A DNA stretch of 64,000 nt from Pseudomonas sp. B21-056. Its GTDB lineage: Bacteria > Pseudomonadota > Gammaproteobacteria > Pseudomonadales > Pseudomonadaceae. The notes under the pieces were generated by a model. That model saw nothing but the letters and a program-made list of their open reading frames with translations. It had not been told where the DNA came from and did no database searches. Where the stretch lies: NCBI RefSeq assembly GCF_026016325.1, contig NZ_CP087203.1, forward strand, positions 1,364,001 to 1,428,000, in the 5' to 3' direction. Positions 9,067-17,539 of this stretch are shown piece after piece. The translations under genes were made by a program, and so were the position numbers. The first letter of the stretch is position 1. Each line of letters starts with the position of its first letter.

Positions 9067-9711
9067 TCAGGGCTTCGGTGGGTTGATCTTATCCACCAGC
9101 GCATAGGCCCTTACCGTCGCCGGGCGCTCCTTGATGCGATTGAACCAGCGCTGCAGGTTCGGGAAGTCTTCCAGGCGCTGACTTTGCCATTGATGGGACA
9201 CCGTCCAGGGGTAGATCGCCATGTCGGCGATGCTGTACTCGCTGCCCGCCACGAAATCACGGTCCGCCAGGCGTCGATCCAGCACGCCGTACAGGCGAGC
9301 GGTTTCGTCGACGTAGCGCTTGATCGCGTAGGGAATCTTTTCCGGAGCGAACCGGCTGAAGTGATGGTTCTGCCCGGCCATCGGCCCCAGGCCGCCCATC
9401 TGCCAGAACAGCCATTGCAGGACTTCCTGCCGCCCGCGCAGGTCCTGTGGAATGAAGCGGCCGGTTTTTTCCGCCAGGTACAGCAGGATCGCGCCCGACT
9501 CGAACAACGAGATCGGCTCGCCACCGTCGGCGGGCTCATGGTCGACGATCGCCGGGATGCGGTTGTTGGGGGCGATTTTCAGGAAATCCGGCTTGAATTG
9601 CTCGCCCTGGCCGATGTTGATCGGATGTACCTTGTAGGGCAGGCCGGCCTCTTCGAGGAACAGCGAGATTTTATGGCCGTTGGGGGTGGTCCAGTAATAC
9701 AGGTCGATCAT
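9067..9711 (-). CDS. yfcG: Glutathione S-transferase family, YfcG-like disulfide-bond oxidoreductase
   Basis: A 214-residue cytosolic GST with N-terminal thioredoxin fold and C-terminal helical domain. It closely follows the Nu-class enzyme YfcG, which reduces disulfides with glutathione. It shares the N-terminus MIDLYYWTTPNGHKISLFLEE (Thr9 and Asn11 are the glutathione-site residues in YfcG), NNRIPAIVDH, SLFESGAILLYLAEKTG and FWQMGGLGPMAGQNHHF. It is monocistronic, between a type C repeat and a divergent hydrolase gene. The family is clear; the natural substrate is not known. Confidence 0.9.
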   Translation of the reverse strand: MIDLYYWTTPNGHKISLFLEEAGLPYKVHPINIGQGEQFKPDFLKIAPNNRIPAIVDHEPADGGEPISLFESGAILLYLAEKTGRFIPQDLRGRQEVLQWLFWQMGGLGPMAGQNHHFSRFAPEKIPYAIKRYVDETARLYGVLDRRLADRDFVAGSEYSIADMAIYPWTVSHQWQSQRLEDFPNLQRWFNRIKERPATVRAYALVDKINPPKP

Positions 9712-9866
9712 GGAGGGCTCCAGATGAGACAGCGTGGTGAGTGGACAACAAACGACGGCAGGAGGTCGTCCTCTTTCGCGCGAAGGCTTGCCTGTGGGAA
9801 GAGGTGATGCTCAAGTGTGGAAAATTCAATGACCATGCACGCGAAAATCGGAATGGAGTTACAGAC

Positions 9867-10424
9867 ATGGCGCTAGAGAAAAATGCAGCGTTGATCCTTA
9901 TCGATCAACAGAAAGGCATCCTGCAGCCCAGGCTCGGCTCTCGCAACAACCCCGAGGCAGAGCTGCGCATGCTCGAACTGCTGGCCTTCTGGCGAGATTC
10001 GGCGCGGCCGGTGATCCATGTCCATCACCTGTCCCGCTCGCCGGATTCGGTGTTCTGGCCAGGGCAGCAAGGGGTGGAGGTCCAGGAACGGTTCGAACCG
10101 CAGGAAGGCGAGTGGCTGATCCACAAGGACGTGCCGGATGCGTTCTGCGCGACTCATCTGGAGGCTGACTTGCGTCGGGCGGGGATCGGACAATTGGTGA
10201 TCGTCGGCGTGGCGACGAACAACTCGGTGGAGTCCACGGCGCGTACGGCAGGCAACCTGGGTTTTGATACCTGGGTGGCCGAGGACGCCTGTTTCACCTT
10301 CGACAAGGCCGATTATTTCGGCCGGGCCCGTTCGGCCGATGAGGTGCACGCCATGTCGCTGGGTAACCTGCACGGCGAGTATGCGACGGTGGTCAGTGTG
10401 AAGCAGGTTCTGGAGGCAGGCTGA
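9867..10424 (+). CDS. Isochorismatase/cysteine hydrolase-family protein with Ser at the nucleophile position
   Basis: A 185-residue single-domain protein of the isochorismatase-like hydrolase superfamily. The catalytic Asp (LIDQQ, Asp13) and Lys (HKDVPDAF, Lys87) are present. The nucleophile motif, usually G-x-x-T-x-x-C-V, reads GVATNNSV, so Ser120 replaces Cys. Some family members such as E. coli YecD also lack the Cys, so this may be a natural subgroup with altered or lost hydrolase activity. The start ATG 9867 has GGAG 9 bases upstream. Longer in-frame starts add a tail unlike the family. Transcription is divergent from the GST gene. The substrate is unknown. Confidence 0.82.
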   Translation: MALEKNAALILIDQQKGILQPRLGSRNNPEAELRMLELLAFWRDSARPVIHVHHLSRSPDSVFWPGQQGVEVQERFEPQEGEWLIHKDVPDAFCATHLEADLRRAGIGQLVIVGVATNNSVESTARTAGNLGFDTWVAEDACFTFDKADYFGRARSADEVHAMSLGNLHGEYATVVSVKQVLEAG

Positions 10425-10449
10425 CAAGCGGTGTTGGGGGTGCGGGCCT

Positions 10450-10543
10450 CATCGCGAGCAGGCTCGCTCCCACAAGGGATCTGCGGCATTCACAAATCTG
10501 ACGCCTGCCTTCATTCCTGTGGGAGCGAGCCTGCTCGCGATGA
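10450..10543. repeat. Type A REP pair (GTGGGAGCGAGCCTGCTCGCGA), copy A1
   Basis: Two REP units in opposite orientation (10451-10475 and 10516-10543), each with the imperfect palindrome GAGCGAGCCTGCTCGC, separated by about 40 bases. The paired arrangement is that of a REP doublet, able to fold into one long hairpin between the convergent hydrolase and SEC-C genes. Confidence 0.9.
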
Positions 10544-10579
10544 CGATTCAACCGGCGAAGACTCTCTGCGCCCAGGCTA

Positions 10580-10783
10580 TCAAGCCCCGTGGCACTTCTT
10601 GAATTTCTTGCCATTGCCGCACGGGCAAGGGTCGTTGCGGCCGACATCCTTCAAGGCGTTGCGCACCGGCTCCTGGTGGGCGTGGCCGCAGTTCGGGCCG
10701 TGAACGTGGCCGTGATCATGATCGTGGTGATGGTCGTGATCGTGGTTGCAATCAGGGCCGTGAACGTGGGGTTGTTGGGTCAT
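10580..10783 (-). CDS. Small His-rich SEC-C motif protein
   Basis: A 67-residue protein in two parts. Residues 1-40 are very rich in His and Asp with two near-copies of a unit (HVHGPDCNH and [11 protein letters not shown]). The C-terminus (about residues 47-65) is a SEC-C motif, [18 protein letters not shown], whose three Cys and one His bind zinc, as at the end of SecA. The length is far below SecA, so it is a free metal-binding peptide. The His tract suggests zinc, nickel or copper binding. A second SEC-C protein (YchJ family) is encoded 560 bases away on the same strand. Its role is unknown. Confidence 0.8.
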   Translation of the reverse strand: MTQQPHVHGPDCNHDHDHHHDHDHGHVHGPNCGHAHQEPVRNALKDVGRNDPCPCGNGKKFKKCHGA

Positions 10784-10788
10784 CGGGG

Positions 10789-11274
10789 TTACTCCGCAAT
10801 AAAATCGGCGGCGATTATCACGCCATTGCGTTTCAGGTGCACGTAGTGGGCGACGAATAATCCGGTTTCCAGCTCACCTTCCAGACGATAGGGGATCTGC
10901 TGGCGGGGTTTCTCGAGCAGTTTCACCACTTCCCGCACCTGCGGCCACAGATTGGTGCGAATCGGTATCTTGAAGTAGCCACTTTGCCCGGGAGGGACGG
11001 TGAACCAATGCTCATGCTCGCCTTCGGTCAACAGCAGGTCGCCCAGATGGATCCGGTAGGTCAGGCCGCGCACGGTCAGGTCGCTGTCACCGGGGTTATC
11101 GACCCGCAAATGCAGCATGAACCGCTGTTCCAGCAGCCGGGCCCGCACCACTTCGACCTTGACCAGGTGCACCTGCGGTTCAGTTGCCTCTTCGGTTTGC
11201 CAGGACGCACAGCCGCCAAGCCCGATGAACAGCAGCAGGCAGGTGATGCGTAGCCTATGTAATGAATGGGTCAT
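10789..11274 (-). CDS. LEA type 2-family lipoprotein
   Basis: A 161-residue exported lipoprotein with lipobox IGLGGC near residue 21. The mature part is a water-stress/LEA14-like beta sandwich: [20 protein letters not shown] is the typical motif of the family, where a bound-state polar strand alternates with hydrophobic residues. ATG at 11274 is preceded by AGAGG and gives a clean signal. The in-frame reading extended upstream runs through the ychJ region and is not coding. It lies 5 bases upstream of the SEC-C gene, so the two are likely co-transcribed. Function in pseudomonads is unknown. Confidence 0.82.
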   Translation of the reverse strand: MTHSLHRLRITCLLLFIGLGGCASWQTEEATEPQVHLVKVEVVRARLLEQRFMLHLRVDNPGDSDLTVRGLTYRIHLGDLLLTEGEHEHWFTVPPGQSGYFKIPIRTNLWPQVREVVKLLEKPRQQIPYRLEGELETGLFVAHYVHLKRNGVIIAADFIAE

Positions 11275-11338
11275 GTCCGCGCCTCTGCTTTTCAGTCTAG
11301 CCCGCTGATAACAGGGCAAGCGTCGGACGTTTCCGAAA

Positions 11339-11836
11339 TCAGCGAGCGAAGTAGCCTGCGCAGCATTTCTTGAACTTGTGTCCGCTGCCGCACGGGCAAC
11401 TGTCGTTGCGCCCGGTCTTGACCGGCACGGTCGGGTCGATGAAATACCAGCGCCCATCGTTCTGCACAAAGGAGGACTGTTCGCGGTGGCTGTGTTCCCC
11501 CTGGCCGTCATGCCAACGCGCGGTGAAGGTGACGAAGGCATGTTCCGGCTGCCCACCGAATACCTCGCTGCTCTCCACCTCCAGCCCCAGCCAGGTGCTT
11601 TTGCTGCTCCATTCACTGATGGACAGGCGATCGAGACCGTCCTGCTGGACGGGCAGGGTGGTGCCCACCAGATAGTCCACCAGCCCCAGCACATAAGCGC
11701 TGTAGCGCGAACGCATCAAGGCTTCGGCGCAGGGGGCGGGGTGGCCGTCGTGGTAATGGCCGCAGCAGGTGTTCAACGGGTTGCCACTGCCGCAGGGGCA
11801 GATGGTTGCGTGCTGGCTTGTGTTCACGGCTACCAC
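11339..11836 (-). CDS. YchJ-family protein with two SEC-C zinc motifs
   Basis: A 165-residue UPF0225/YchJ-type protein. It has a SEC-C-like motif near each end ([17 protein letters not shown] at about residues 13-29 and [13 protein letters not shown] at about 147-159) around an NTF2-like central domain containing [17 protein letters not shown]. The layout and length match E. coli YchJ. The start overlaps the end of the upstream methyltransferase-like gene by 7 bases, so the genes are coupled. The biochemical function of YchJ proteins is unknown. Confidence 0.87.
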   Translation of the reverse strand: MVAVNTSQHATICPCGSGNPLNTCCGHYHDGHPAPCAEALMRSRYSAYVLGLVDYLVGTTLPVQQDGLDRLSISEWSSKSTWLGLEVESSEVFGGQPEHAFVTFTARWHDGQGEHSHREQSSFVQNDGRWYFIDPTVPVKTGRNDSCPCGSGHKFKKCCAGYFAR

Positions 11837-12327
11837 CAGTATTTTCCGAAGTTTTCGGGATTGGCCCAGAAACGTGAATTGAGCCAGTCGGGGACTTGTT
11901 TGTATTCCAGCAGATCGTAGGTGAACAGGGTCAGCACCTGTTTCTCGCGCTGGAACCGTTCGCTGGCTTGCAGGGCCAGGGAAAAGAAGTCCGTTTCCTG
12001 CCAGCCGCAGGCGTCGAGGTCCGCCAGCACGGCAATGCGGCTGGCGTTGAGATTACGGATGCCGCCCAGCAGGTTCAGACCGTCGCGCTTGGGCACATGT
12101 TCCAGGCAATCGAGTGCCAGGGCCAGGTCGAAGCGCTGTCCGGCCACCTCCATCGGCAAGGGGCCGGGAGCTACCTGGATCACTTCGGTGTCGGGGTGTG
12201 CCTGCCGGAACGCCTCGAGCGCGGGAAAGCTGCTGGCACCGATCAACAGCAGTTTTCGCGGGGCGTAACGGTCAAGCACGGCAGCCAGTGCTTGCTGGGG
12301 TGTGCGCGATGAAATGGCAACGGTCAT
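11830..12327 (-). CDS. DUF6231-like protein with methyltransferase-like fold
   Basis: A 165-residue cytoplasmic protein. [28 protein letters not shown] resembles motif I and the following strand of class I SAM-dependent methyltransferases, and [12 protein letters not shown] resembles motif IV. However, the glycine-rich loop is degenerate (GASS), so SAM binding is uncertain. ATG 12327 has GAGGA at suitable spacing, and the reading frame upstream of it lacks family character. The gene is first in a compact run with ychJ (7-base overlap). I believe pseudomonads annotate it as DUF6231, but the function is unknown. Confidence 0.75.
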   Translation of the reverse strand: MTVAISSRTPQQALAAVLDRYAPRKLLLIGASSFPALEAFRQAHPDTEVIQVAPGPLPMEVAGQRFDLALALDCLEHVPKRDGLNLLGGIRNLNASRIAVLADLDACGWQETDFFSLALQASERFQREKQVLTLFTYDLLEYKQVPDWLNSRFWANPENFGKYWW

Positions 12328-12518
12328 TGAAATTCCTCGATCAGAACCACCACGATAGCCTGCCTGGACAACGTGGCCTAGAGCGGTTTGCATTAAAACG
12401 TGCCGAACGGCCGCAAACACTGGGCAAAATCCGCGATAGCGCGGTGCTGGCGCAGATCCCCACTCGGGTCTTTACTCCCCTGAATCGGTGCAAAGCCGAT
12501 CCCTCAAGGAGAAACCCA

Positions 12519-13214
12519 ATGAGCATAGTTCGGACAGCGTTACCCCTGGTTCTGCTAACCAGTGTGTTGACTGGTTGCGCAGGTTTGCAAAAAACCGACT
12601 GGCCGACCTGTGCGGCCGTCGGCGGCGTGGTCGGCGCGGGATTGGGCGCCACTGAAAGCACCTCCTGGGCCGGCGGCGGTGCGCTGTTTCTCGGCACCAT
12701 GGCAGCGGCCTATTGCTGGGTGCACGGAGACGGCGACGAGGACGGCGATGGCGTGCCGGACAGCCGCGACAAGTGCCCGGGTACACCGAAGGGCGTACAG
12801 GTCGACGCCGATGGTTGCCCGCCGCCCGCCCCGGCGCCGGTAGTAGAGGAGCCCGTGGTTGTCAAAGAGGAAACAATCGTAGTCCGCGATGTGCATTTCG
12901 AGTTCAACAAGTCCACGTTGACGGCGGCTGACAAGCAAGTATTGAGCGGCGTCGCGACCCGACTGAAACAGGAGTCGTCCACCGCCCAGCTTCGGGTGAC
13001 CGGGCACACCGACAGTGTCGGCAGCAATGCCTATAACCAGCGACTGTCGGAGAAACGGGCCAACTCGGTGGTGCAGTACCTGGTTGAAAGCGGCGTACCT
13101 CGCGCCAGTTTCGTCTCGGTGGCCGGTGCTGGTGAGAGTCAGCCGGTGGCCGACAACAAGACCGCCGATGGACGCGCCATGAACCGCCGCACTGAAATCA
13201 AGATAAACCGCTGA
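12519..13214 (+). CDS. OmpA-family lipoprotein with thrombospondin type 3-like calcium repeats
   Basis: A 231-residue outer-membrane lipoprotein (lipobox LTGC, Cys20). After a glycine-rich hydrophobic stretch (about residues 33-66, glycine-zipper-like) comes an Asp-rich block GDGDEDGDGVPDSRDKCP like thrombospondin type 3 calcium repeats. The C-terminal OmpA/MotB domain follows (VHFEFNKSTLTAADK; TGHTDSVGSNAYNQRLSEKRA), which binds peptidoglycan. The start is supported by AAGGAG 7 bases upstream. It probably ties the outer membrane to the wall. A perfect 30-bp palindrome lies 4 bases after the stop. Confidence 0.9.
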   Translation: MSIVRTALPLVLLTSVLTGCAGLQKTDWPTCAAVGGVVGAGLGATESTSWAGGGALFLGTMAAAYCWVHGDGDEDGDGVPDSRDKCPGTPKGVQVDADGCPPPAPAPVVEEPVVVKEETIVVRDVHFEFNKSTLTAADKQVLSGVATRLKQESSTAQLRVTGHTDSVGSNAYNQRLSEKRANSVVQYLVESGVPRASFVSVAGAGESQPVADNKTADGRAMNRRTEIKINR

Positions 13215-13218
13215 AACC

Positions 13219-13248
13219 TGTGGCGAGGGAGCATGCTCCCTCGCCACA
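13219..13248. repeat. Perfect 30-bp palindrome, minimal type C half-element
   Basis: Bases 13219-13248 are an exact palindrome (TGTGGCGAGGGAGCA and its reverse complement) with no unpaired loop. The ends equal the ends of type C repeats. Placed 4 bases after the OmpA-like gene, it may act as a 3' hairpin, but there is no T-tract. Confidence 0.8.
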
Positions 13249-13371
13249 ACAAGCTCTCCAGTCAAAAACTCGCGCTTTTGTCACATAGATTAAATTTGCT
13301 CTGCCCTCTGGCTTAACCGGCGCGCAAGCCGTTACTGTGCGTGCAAAGAATAATCCTCACCCGGGGGGCGT

Positions 13372-13644
13372 ATGAAGGTGTTTTGGGGGCTGGGGCGCTT
13401 GTTGACCCTGTCGTTCTGGCTGGTGGTGCTGGTCAATCTGGCCGTGCCGTTCGTTCATCCGCTGCATGTGCTGGTCAACCTTGCCGGGGCGCTGTTACTG
13501 GCGGTCCATTTGCTCGAACTGCTGCTGTTCAGGGCCAGTTTCCGTGGCTTGCCCTCTCCCGGTCGTGAACGCCTCAGAGTGCTGTTGTTCGGCATCTTTC
13601 ACCTGCAAACCCTCCCGACTGCCGCAGAGGCCTCCCATGCGTAA
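13372..13644 (+). CDS. DUF1145 small membrane protein
   Basis: A 90-residue protein with two or three hydrophobic segments (about residues 8-28, 30-50 and 65-80), matching the small inner-membrane DUF1145 family of gammaproteobacteria. The ATG is preceded by a GGGGGG run. The 3' end overlaps the next gene by 8 bases, so the two are probably translated together. Function is unknown. Confidence 0.8.
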   Translation: MKVFWGLGRLLTLSFWLVVLVNLAVPFVHPLHVLVNLAGALLLAVHLLELLLFRASFRGLPSPGRERLRVLLFGIFHLQTLPTAAEASHA

Positions 13645-14395
13645 ATTGTGTCTGCTCGCTGCACTCGTGTGCCCGTGGGCTTGTGCTCAAGTGCTCCAGG
13701 TAGAAACCCACTCGTTGATGCGCCTGCCCAATACCGCCAGCACCCTGACCCTGGAACGGCTGGACGTGGCCGATTACGCCACGTTGCTGGTGCCGTCGAC
13801 CGTCACCCAATTGTCCATTGGCCAGTTGCACCTGGGGCGCGAGGCGCGAATCGCCATCGTGCCGTCGCAACAGCCGCTGGCGATGAACGTTACCCAGGCT
13901 GAGCTGGCTGACGGCAGCCAGATCACTTCCCGCGGTGCACCGGGCACCTACACGAAGGCGGCGCGGCCGGGCCGCGATCTCAATCTGCGTTTCAATGCGT
14001 TGGATGCGCCGGTGCTGTCGGTGGATGCCCGTGGCGGCACGGGTGCGCCAGGTTACGTGGGCCTCGACGGCGCCAACGGGCAGGCTCCGGGTTGCACCTG
14101 GGGTTCGGCCGGGCGCGGTGCCGACGGCAGCAATGGCAGCGATGGCCAGCCAGGTGCGGCCGGTGCGCTGGTGCGCCTCGAACTGCCCCGTGATTACCCC
14201 GCCGAGCAGATCAAGGTGGTGGTGGAGGGTGGAGTCGGCGGCGCGGCGGGTCCCGGTGGCAAGCCAGGCGCCGGCGGCAAGGCCAAGGGTTGTTTCGTCT
14301 ATACCGCCGACGGCGGTAAAAGTGGTCGCCCCGGTGCGGCTGGCCAGCCAGGACCTGCCGGAGCGGCGGGGACGGTGACGGTGCAACGGTTTTAA
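13637..14395 (+). CDS. Secreted collagen-like, glycine-rich protein
   Basis: A 252-residue protein with a signal peptide (MRKLCLLAALVCPWACA). Residues 19-130 are an ordinary domain with alternating hydrophobic strands. Two blocks (about 133-175 and 198-246) are rich in Gly-X-Y-like triplets: GGTGAPGYVGLDGANGQ, GAAGPGGKPGAGGKAKG and GAAGQPGPAGAAG. They flank a short strand region (ALVRLELPRDYPAEQIKVVV). The triplet register is broken, so a true triple helix is not certain. There are Cys residues at about 153 and 219 for a possible disulfide. It overlaps the DUF1145 gene and is followed by a REP pair. It is probably periplasmic or surface exposed; no partner is known. Confidence 0.78.
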   Translation: MRKLCLLAALVCPWACAQVLQVETHSLMRLPNTASTLTLERLDVADYATLLVPSTVTQLSIGQLHLGREARIAIVPSQQPLAMNVTQAELADGSQITSRGAPGTYTKAARPGRDLNLRFNALDAPVLSVDARGGTGAPGYVGLDGANGQAPGCTWGSAGRGADGSNGSDGQPGAAGALVRLELPRDYPAEQIKVVVEGGVGGAAGPGGKPGAGGKAKGCFVYTADGGKSGRPGAAGQPGPAGAAGTVTVQRF

Positions 14396-14409
14396 GTCCG
14401 GAGACGAAC

Positions 14410-14503
14410 CTTGTGGGAGCGAGCCTGCTCGCGATAGCGTCGGGTCAGGCAACTCTGATGTGACTGAAGGATCGCTATCGCGAGCAGGCTCGCTCCCACA
14501 GGG
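14410..14503. repeat. Type A REP pair, copy A2
   Basis: Inverted REP units (TTGTGGGAGCGAGCCTGCTC... and ...GAGCAGGCTCGCTCCCACAG) with GCGATAGCG/CGCTATCGC extensions that also pair. It sits between the convergent collagen-like and CopD genes, where it can end or protect both transcripts. Confidence 0.9.
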
Positions 14504-14516
14504 GGCTACGCAATCT

Positions 14517-14981
14517 TCAGAACATCGGCCGGGCCGCGGCAATCGCCACCACCAGCAATCCGATCAACAGGTTGATCCCCACCAGCCTGCGGATCTTCCC
14601 CAGCGTCGCCGCCGCCGTCGGCCAGTCCTGCGCCGCCACGGCGCTACGCAGTGCCGGCAACTGCAAGCCCTGGATACGGATGAACAGCGCTGTCATCACC
14701 ACATACAACCCCATCATGATCTGTACATAACGCGGTGCCGTTTCGAAACCGGCGAAGCGCACATGGATCAGGCCGACGCCGCTGATCGGCAAAAGCGCCA
14801 CCGCCACCCAGACCCAGATGAAAAAACGTTGAAACACTTCTACCCACAGTTTCAGCCGGGCAGGGCCCTCAAGCGCCGTCATTGCGGCGGGGCGCAGGAT
14901 CATCCAGGCGAAAAACATGCCGCCGACCCAGACCAGGGCCGCCAGTAAATGCAGGGTGTAGATGAAAGCAAAGGGTGTCAT
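14517..14981 (-). CDS. CopD-family integral membrane protein
   Basis: A 154-residue inner-membrane protein with four predicted spans, matching the short CopD-domain family. It starts MTPFAFIYTLHLLAALVWVGGMFFAWM, with conserved His in the first span (LHLLAALVWVGG), a feature of these heme- or copper-linked proteins. Short CopD proteins are proposed in copper or heme handling, but direct evidence is limited. No CopC partner is adjacent. It is divergent from dinG with about 100 bases between. Confidence 0.82.
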   Translation of the reverse strand: MTPFAFIYTLHLLAALVWVGGMFFAWMILRPAAMTALEGPARLKLWVEVFQRFFIWVWVAVALLPISGVGLIHVRFAGFETAPRYVQIMMGLYVVMTALFIRIQGLQLPALRSAVAAQDWPTAAATLGKIRRLVGINLLIGLLVVAIAAARPMF

Positions 14982-15080
14982 TGAGTTACTCCGTTCTGCG
15001 CGGGATTCATTAGCGGGGTATGATAGCCGCCGATCCGAACCACTGAAAATTTATCCAGCGTTTCCAGCGCCCGACCATTC

Positions 15081-17225
15081 ATGATCAGCACCGAACTCAA
15101 AACCACGATCCAGGGCGCCTATTCGCGTTTTCTCGAAGCCAAGAGCCTCAAGCCGCGTTACGGCCAGCGCCTGATGATCGCCGAAGTGGCGAAAGTCCTG
15201 GGTGACATCGCCACCGACGACGAAGGCCGGCGCGGTGGCGATCCCGCCGTCGTGGCGGTGGAGGCCGGCACCGGTACCGGAAAGACCGTTGCCTACAGCC
15301 TGGCGGCGATCCCCACGGCCAAGGCCGCCGGCAAGCGCCTGGTCATCGCCACCGCGACCATCGCCCTGCAGGAGCAGATCGTCTTCAAGGACCTGCCCGA
15401 CCTGATGCGCAACAGCGGTCTGAATTTCAGCTTTGCGCTGGCCAAGGGGCGGGGACGCTACATGTGCCTGTCCAAGCTCGACATGCTGCTGCAGGAAGGC
15501 CAGGCGCAGACGGCCACGGCCCAGCTGTTCGAGGAAGAAGGCTTCAAGATCGAAGTCGATGAGGCCAGTCAGAAGCTGTTTACCAGCATGATCGAAAAAC
15601 TGGCCGGCAATAAGTGGGACGGCGACCGCGACAGCTGGCCCACCACCCTGGAAGACGCCGACTGGGCTCGCCTGACCACCGATCACAGCCAGTGCACCAA
15701 CCGTCATTGCCCGAACTTCGGCCAGTGCGCTTTCTACAAGGCTCGCGAAGGCATGGGTAAGGTCGACGTCATCGTCACCAACCACGACATGGTGTTGGCC
15801 GACCTGGCCCTGGGTGGCGGCGCGGTGCTGCCGGACCCGCGCGATACGATCTACGTGTTCGACGAAGGTCACCACCTGCCGGACAAGGCCATCGGCCACT
15901 TCGCCCATTACACCCGGTTGCGTTCCACCGCCGACTGGCTGGAAACCACCGCCAAGAATCTCACCAAGCTGTTGGCCCAGCATCCGTTGCCGGGCGACCT
16001 GGGCAAGTTCATCGAGCAAGTGCCTGAGCTGGCCCGCGAGATCAAGACGAACCAGCAGTTCATGTTCACCGCCTGCGAGCAGGTGGCCGACTTCAAGCCC
16101 GGCGAAGACGTCGAGGGCCGCGAGCGGCCACGCCATCGTTTCGTCGGTGGCGTGATCCCCGAGCACATGCGCGAGATGGGCATCGAGCTGAAGAAGGGCT
16201 TTGCCCGCCTGACCGACCTGTTCACCCGCCTGACCGACCTGCTCAAGGAAGGCATGGATGGCGAGGTCAATATCGGTCTCGCCAGCAACCAGGCCGAAGA
16301 ATGGTACCCGCTGTTCGGTAGCCTGTTGTCCCGCTCCCAGGGCAACTGGGACCTGTGGATGGCCTTCACCACTGAAGACCCGGAGGACAACCCGCCGATG
16401 GCGCGCTGGCTGACCCTGGCCGAAAGCGGTTCGCTGTTCGATATCGAGGTCAACGCCAGCCCGATCCTGGCAGCGGACATGTTGCGTCGCAGTCTGTGGA
16501 ACGTGGCCTATGGTGCCCTGGTGACCTCCGCCACGCTGACCGCGCTGGGCACGTTCGACCGCTTCCGCATGCGCGCCGGCTTGCCGAAAACCGCCGTGAC
16601 CGCCGTGGTCCCGAGCCCGTTCCATCACGCCGACGCCGGTGTGTTGCGGGTACCGGACCTGAAGGCCGATCCCCGGGATGCCGCGGCGCACACCGCTGCG
16701 ATCGTCCGTGACCTGCCGGAACTGGTGGAGGGTTCGCGGGGTACCCTGGTGCTGTTTTCCTCGCGTAAACAGATGCAGGACGTGTTCGACGGCCTTGACC
16801 GTGACTGGCGCAAGCAGGTGTTCATCCAGGGCAACCTGTCGAAACAGGAAACCCTGAACAAGCACAAGGCGCGGGTGGATGGCGGGGATTCCAGCGTGCT
16901 GTTCGGCCTGGCGAGCTTTGCCGAGGGCGTGGACCTGCCCGGTGCCTATTGCGAGCACGTGGTGATTGCCAAGATCCCGTTCTCGGTCCCGGATGACCCT
17001 GTGGAAGCGGCACTGGCCGAATGGATCGAAGCCCGCGGCGGCAATCCGTTCATGGAAATCTCCGTGCCGGATGCCTCGCTGAAACTGGTCCAGGCCTGCG
17101 GCCGGTTGCTGCGCACCGAAGAAGACCGCGGCACCATCACCTTGCTCGACCGCAGGCTGGTGACCCAACGCTATGGCAAGGCGATCCTCAATGCGTTGCC
17201 GCCGTTTCGGCGGGAGATTTCCTGA
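15081..17225 (+). CDS. dinG: ATP-dependent DNA helicase DinG
   Basis: A 714-residue XPD-like superfamily 2 helicase, 5'-3', that unwinds R-loops, D-loops and forked DNA. Walker A AGTGTGKT is at 62-69. The four Cys of the 4Fe-4S cluster are at 129, 205, 210 and 216 (RYMCL; QCTNRHCPNFGQC). The Walker B box is DEGH (261-264), and motif VI lies near the C-terminus (QACGRLLRTEEDRG). The length equals E. coli DinG (716). No LexA box was seen upstream, so SOS control is not supported here. It stands alone between divergent copD and a repeat region. Confidence 0.97.
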   Translation: MISTELKTTIQGAYSRFLEAKSLKPRYGQRLMIAEVAKVLGDIATDDEGRRGGDPAVVAVEAGTGTGKTVAYSLAAIPTAKAAGKRLVIATATIALQEQIVFKDLPDLMRNSGLNFSFALAKGRGRYMCLSKLDMLLQEGQAQTATAQLFEEEGFKIEVDEASQKLFTSMIEKLAGNKWDGDRDSWPTTLEDADWARLTTDHSQCTNRHCPNFGQCAFYKAREGMGKVDVIVTNHDMVLADLALGGGAVLPDPRDTIYVFDEGHHLPDKAIGHFAHYTRLRSTADWLETTAKNLTKLLAQHPLPGDLGKFIEQVPELAREIKTNQQFMFTACEQVADFKPGEDVEGRERPRHRFVGGVIPEHMREMGIELKKGFARLTDLFTRLTDLLKEGMDGEVNIGLASNQAEEWYPLFGSLLSRSQGNWDLWMAFTTEDPEDNPPMARWLTLAESGSLFDIEVNASPILAADMLRRSLWNVAYGALVTSATLTALGTFDRFRMRAGLPKTAVTAVVPSPFHHADAGVLRVPDLKADPRDAAAHTAAIVRDLPELVEGSRGTLVLFSSRKQMQDVFDGLDRDWRKQVFIQGNLSKQETLNKHKARVDGGDSSVLFGLASFAEGVDLPGAYCEHVVIAKIPFSVPDDPVEAALAEWIEARGGNPFMEISVPDASLKLVQACGRLLRTEEDRGTITLLDRRLVTQRYGKAILNALPPFRREIS

Positions 17226-17248
17226 TATCGACGGCGCGGCAATCTCCT

Positions 17249-17432
17249 GTGGCGAGGGGATTCATCCCCGCTGGGCTGTGTAGGAGCTGTGTAGGAGCTG
17301 TCGAGCGAAGCGAGGCTGCGATCTTTTGATCTTTTGATCTTTTGGTCTTTCTCTTGAGACTCAAGTGTCAGGGGAAAGATCGCAGCCTCGCTGCGCTCGA
17401 CAGCTCCTACGAGCGCAATTCAGCAGGGATAA
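17249..17432. repeat. Type B repeat (copy B3) nested in a decayed type C element
   Basis: The type B arms run from 17277 to 17411, with an internal duplication of GTGTAGGAGCT at the left end and repeated GATCTTTT units. They are flanked on the left by a type C half (TGTGGCGAGGGGATTCATCC, from 17249) and on the right by a degraded type C end (CAGCAGGGATAAATCAGG, to about 17438). This suggests a B element inserted into a C element. Confidence 0.75.
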
Positions 17433-17539
17433 ATCAGGCTGCGTCAATTCAGCCAGCCGTCCCATGGTGGTTTCCAAAACCACCAATGGCTGAAACAATG
17501 CGGCCACTTGAGAAAGTCTTTGTTTCAAAGGAGTTGCGG

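Noticed and set aside
12114..12518. N-terminal extension of the first OmpA-like protein
   Set aside because: Those codons are antisense to the methyltransferase-like gene. The ATG at 12519 has AAGGAG and opens a clean lipoprotein signal.
15051..17168. 705-codon open frame on the minus strand through dinG
   Set aside because: Exactly antisense to dinG, whose motifs are complete. High-GC DNA commonly leaves the opposite strand open. The translation is rich in His, Gln and Gly with no domain.
17342..17539. Longer N-terminus for the serine hydrolase
   Set aside because: The upstream in-frame codons cross a type B repeat, while GTG 17540 has a strong ribosome site and matches the family start.
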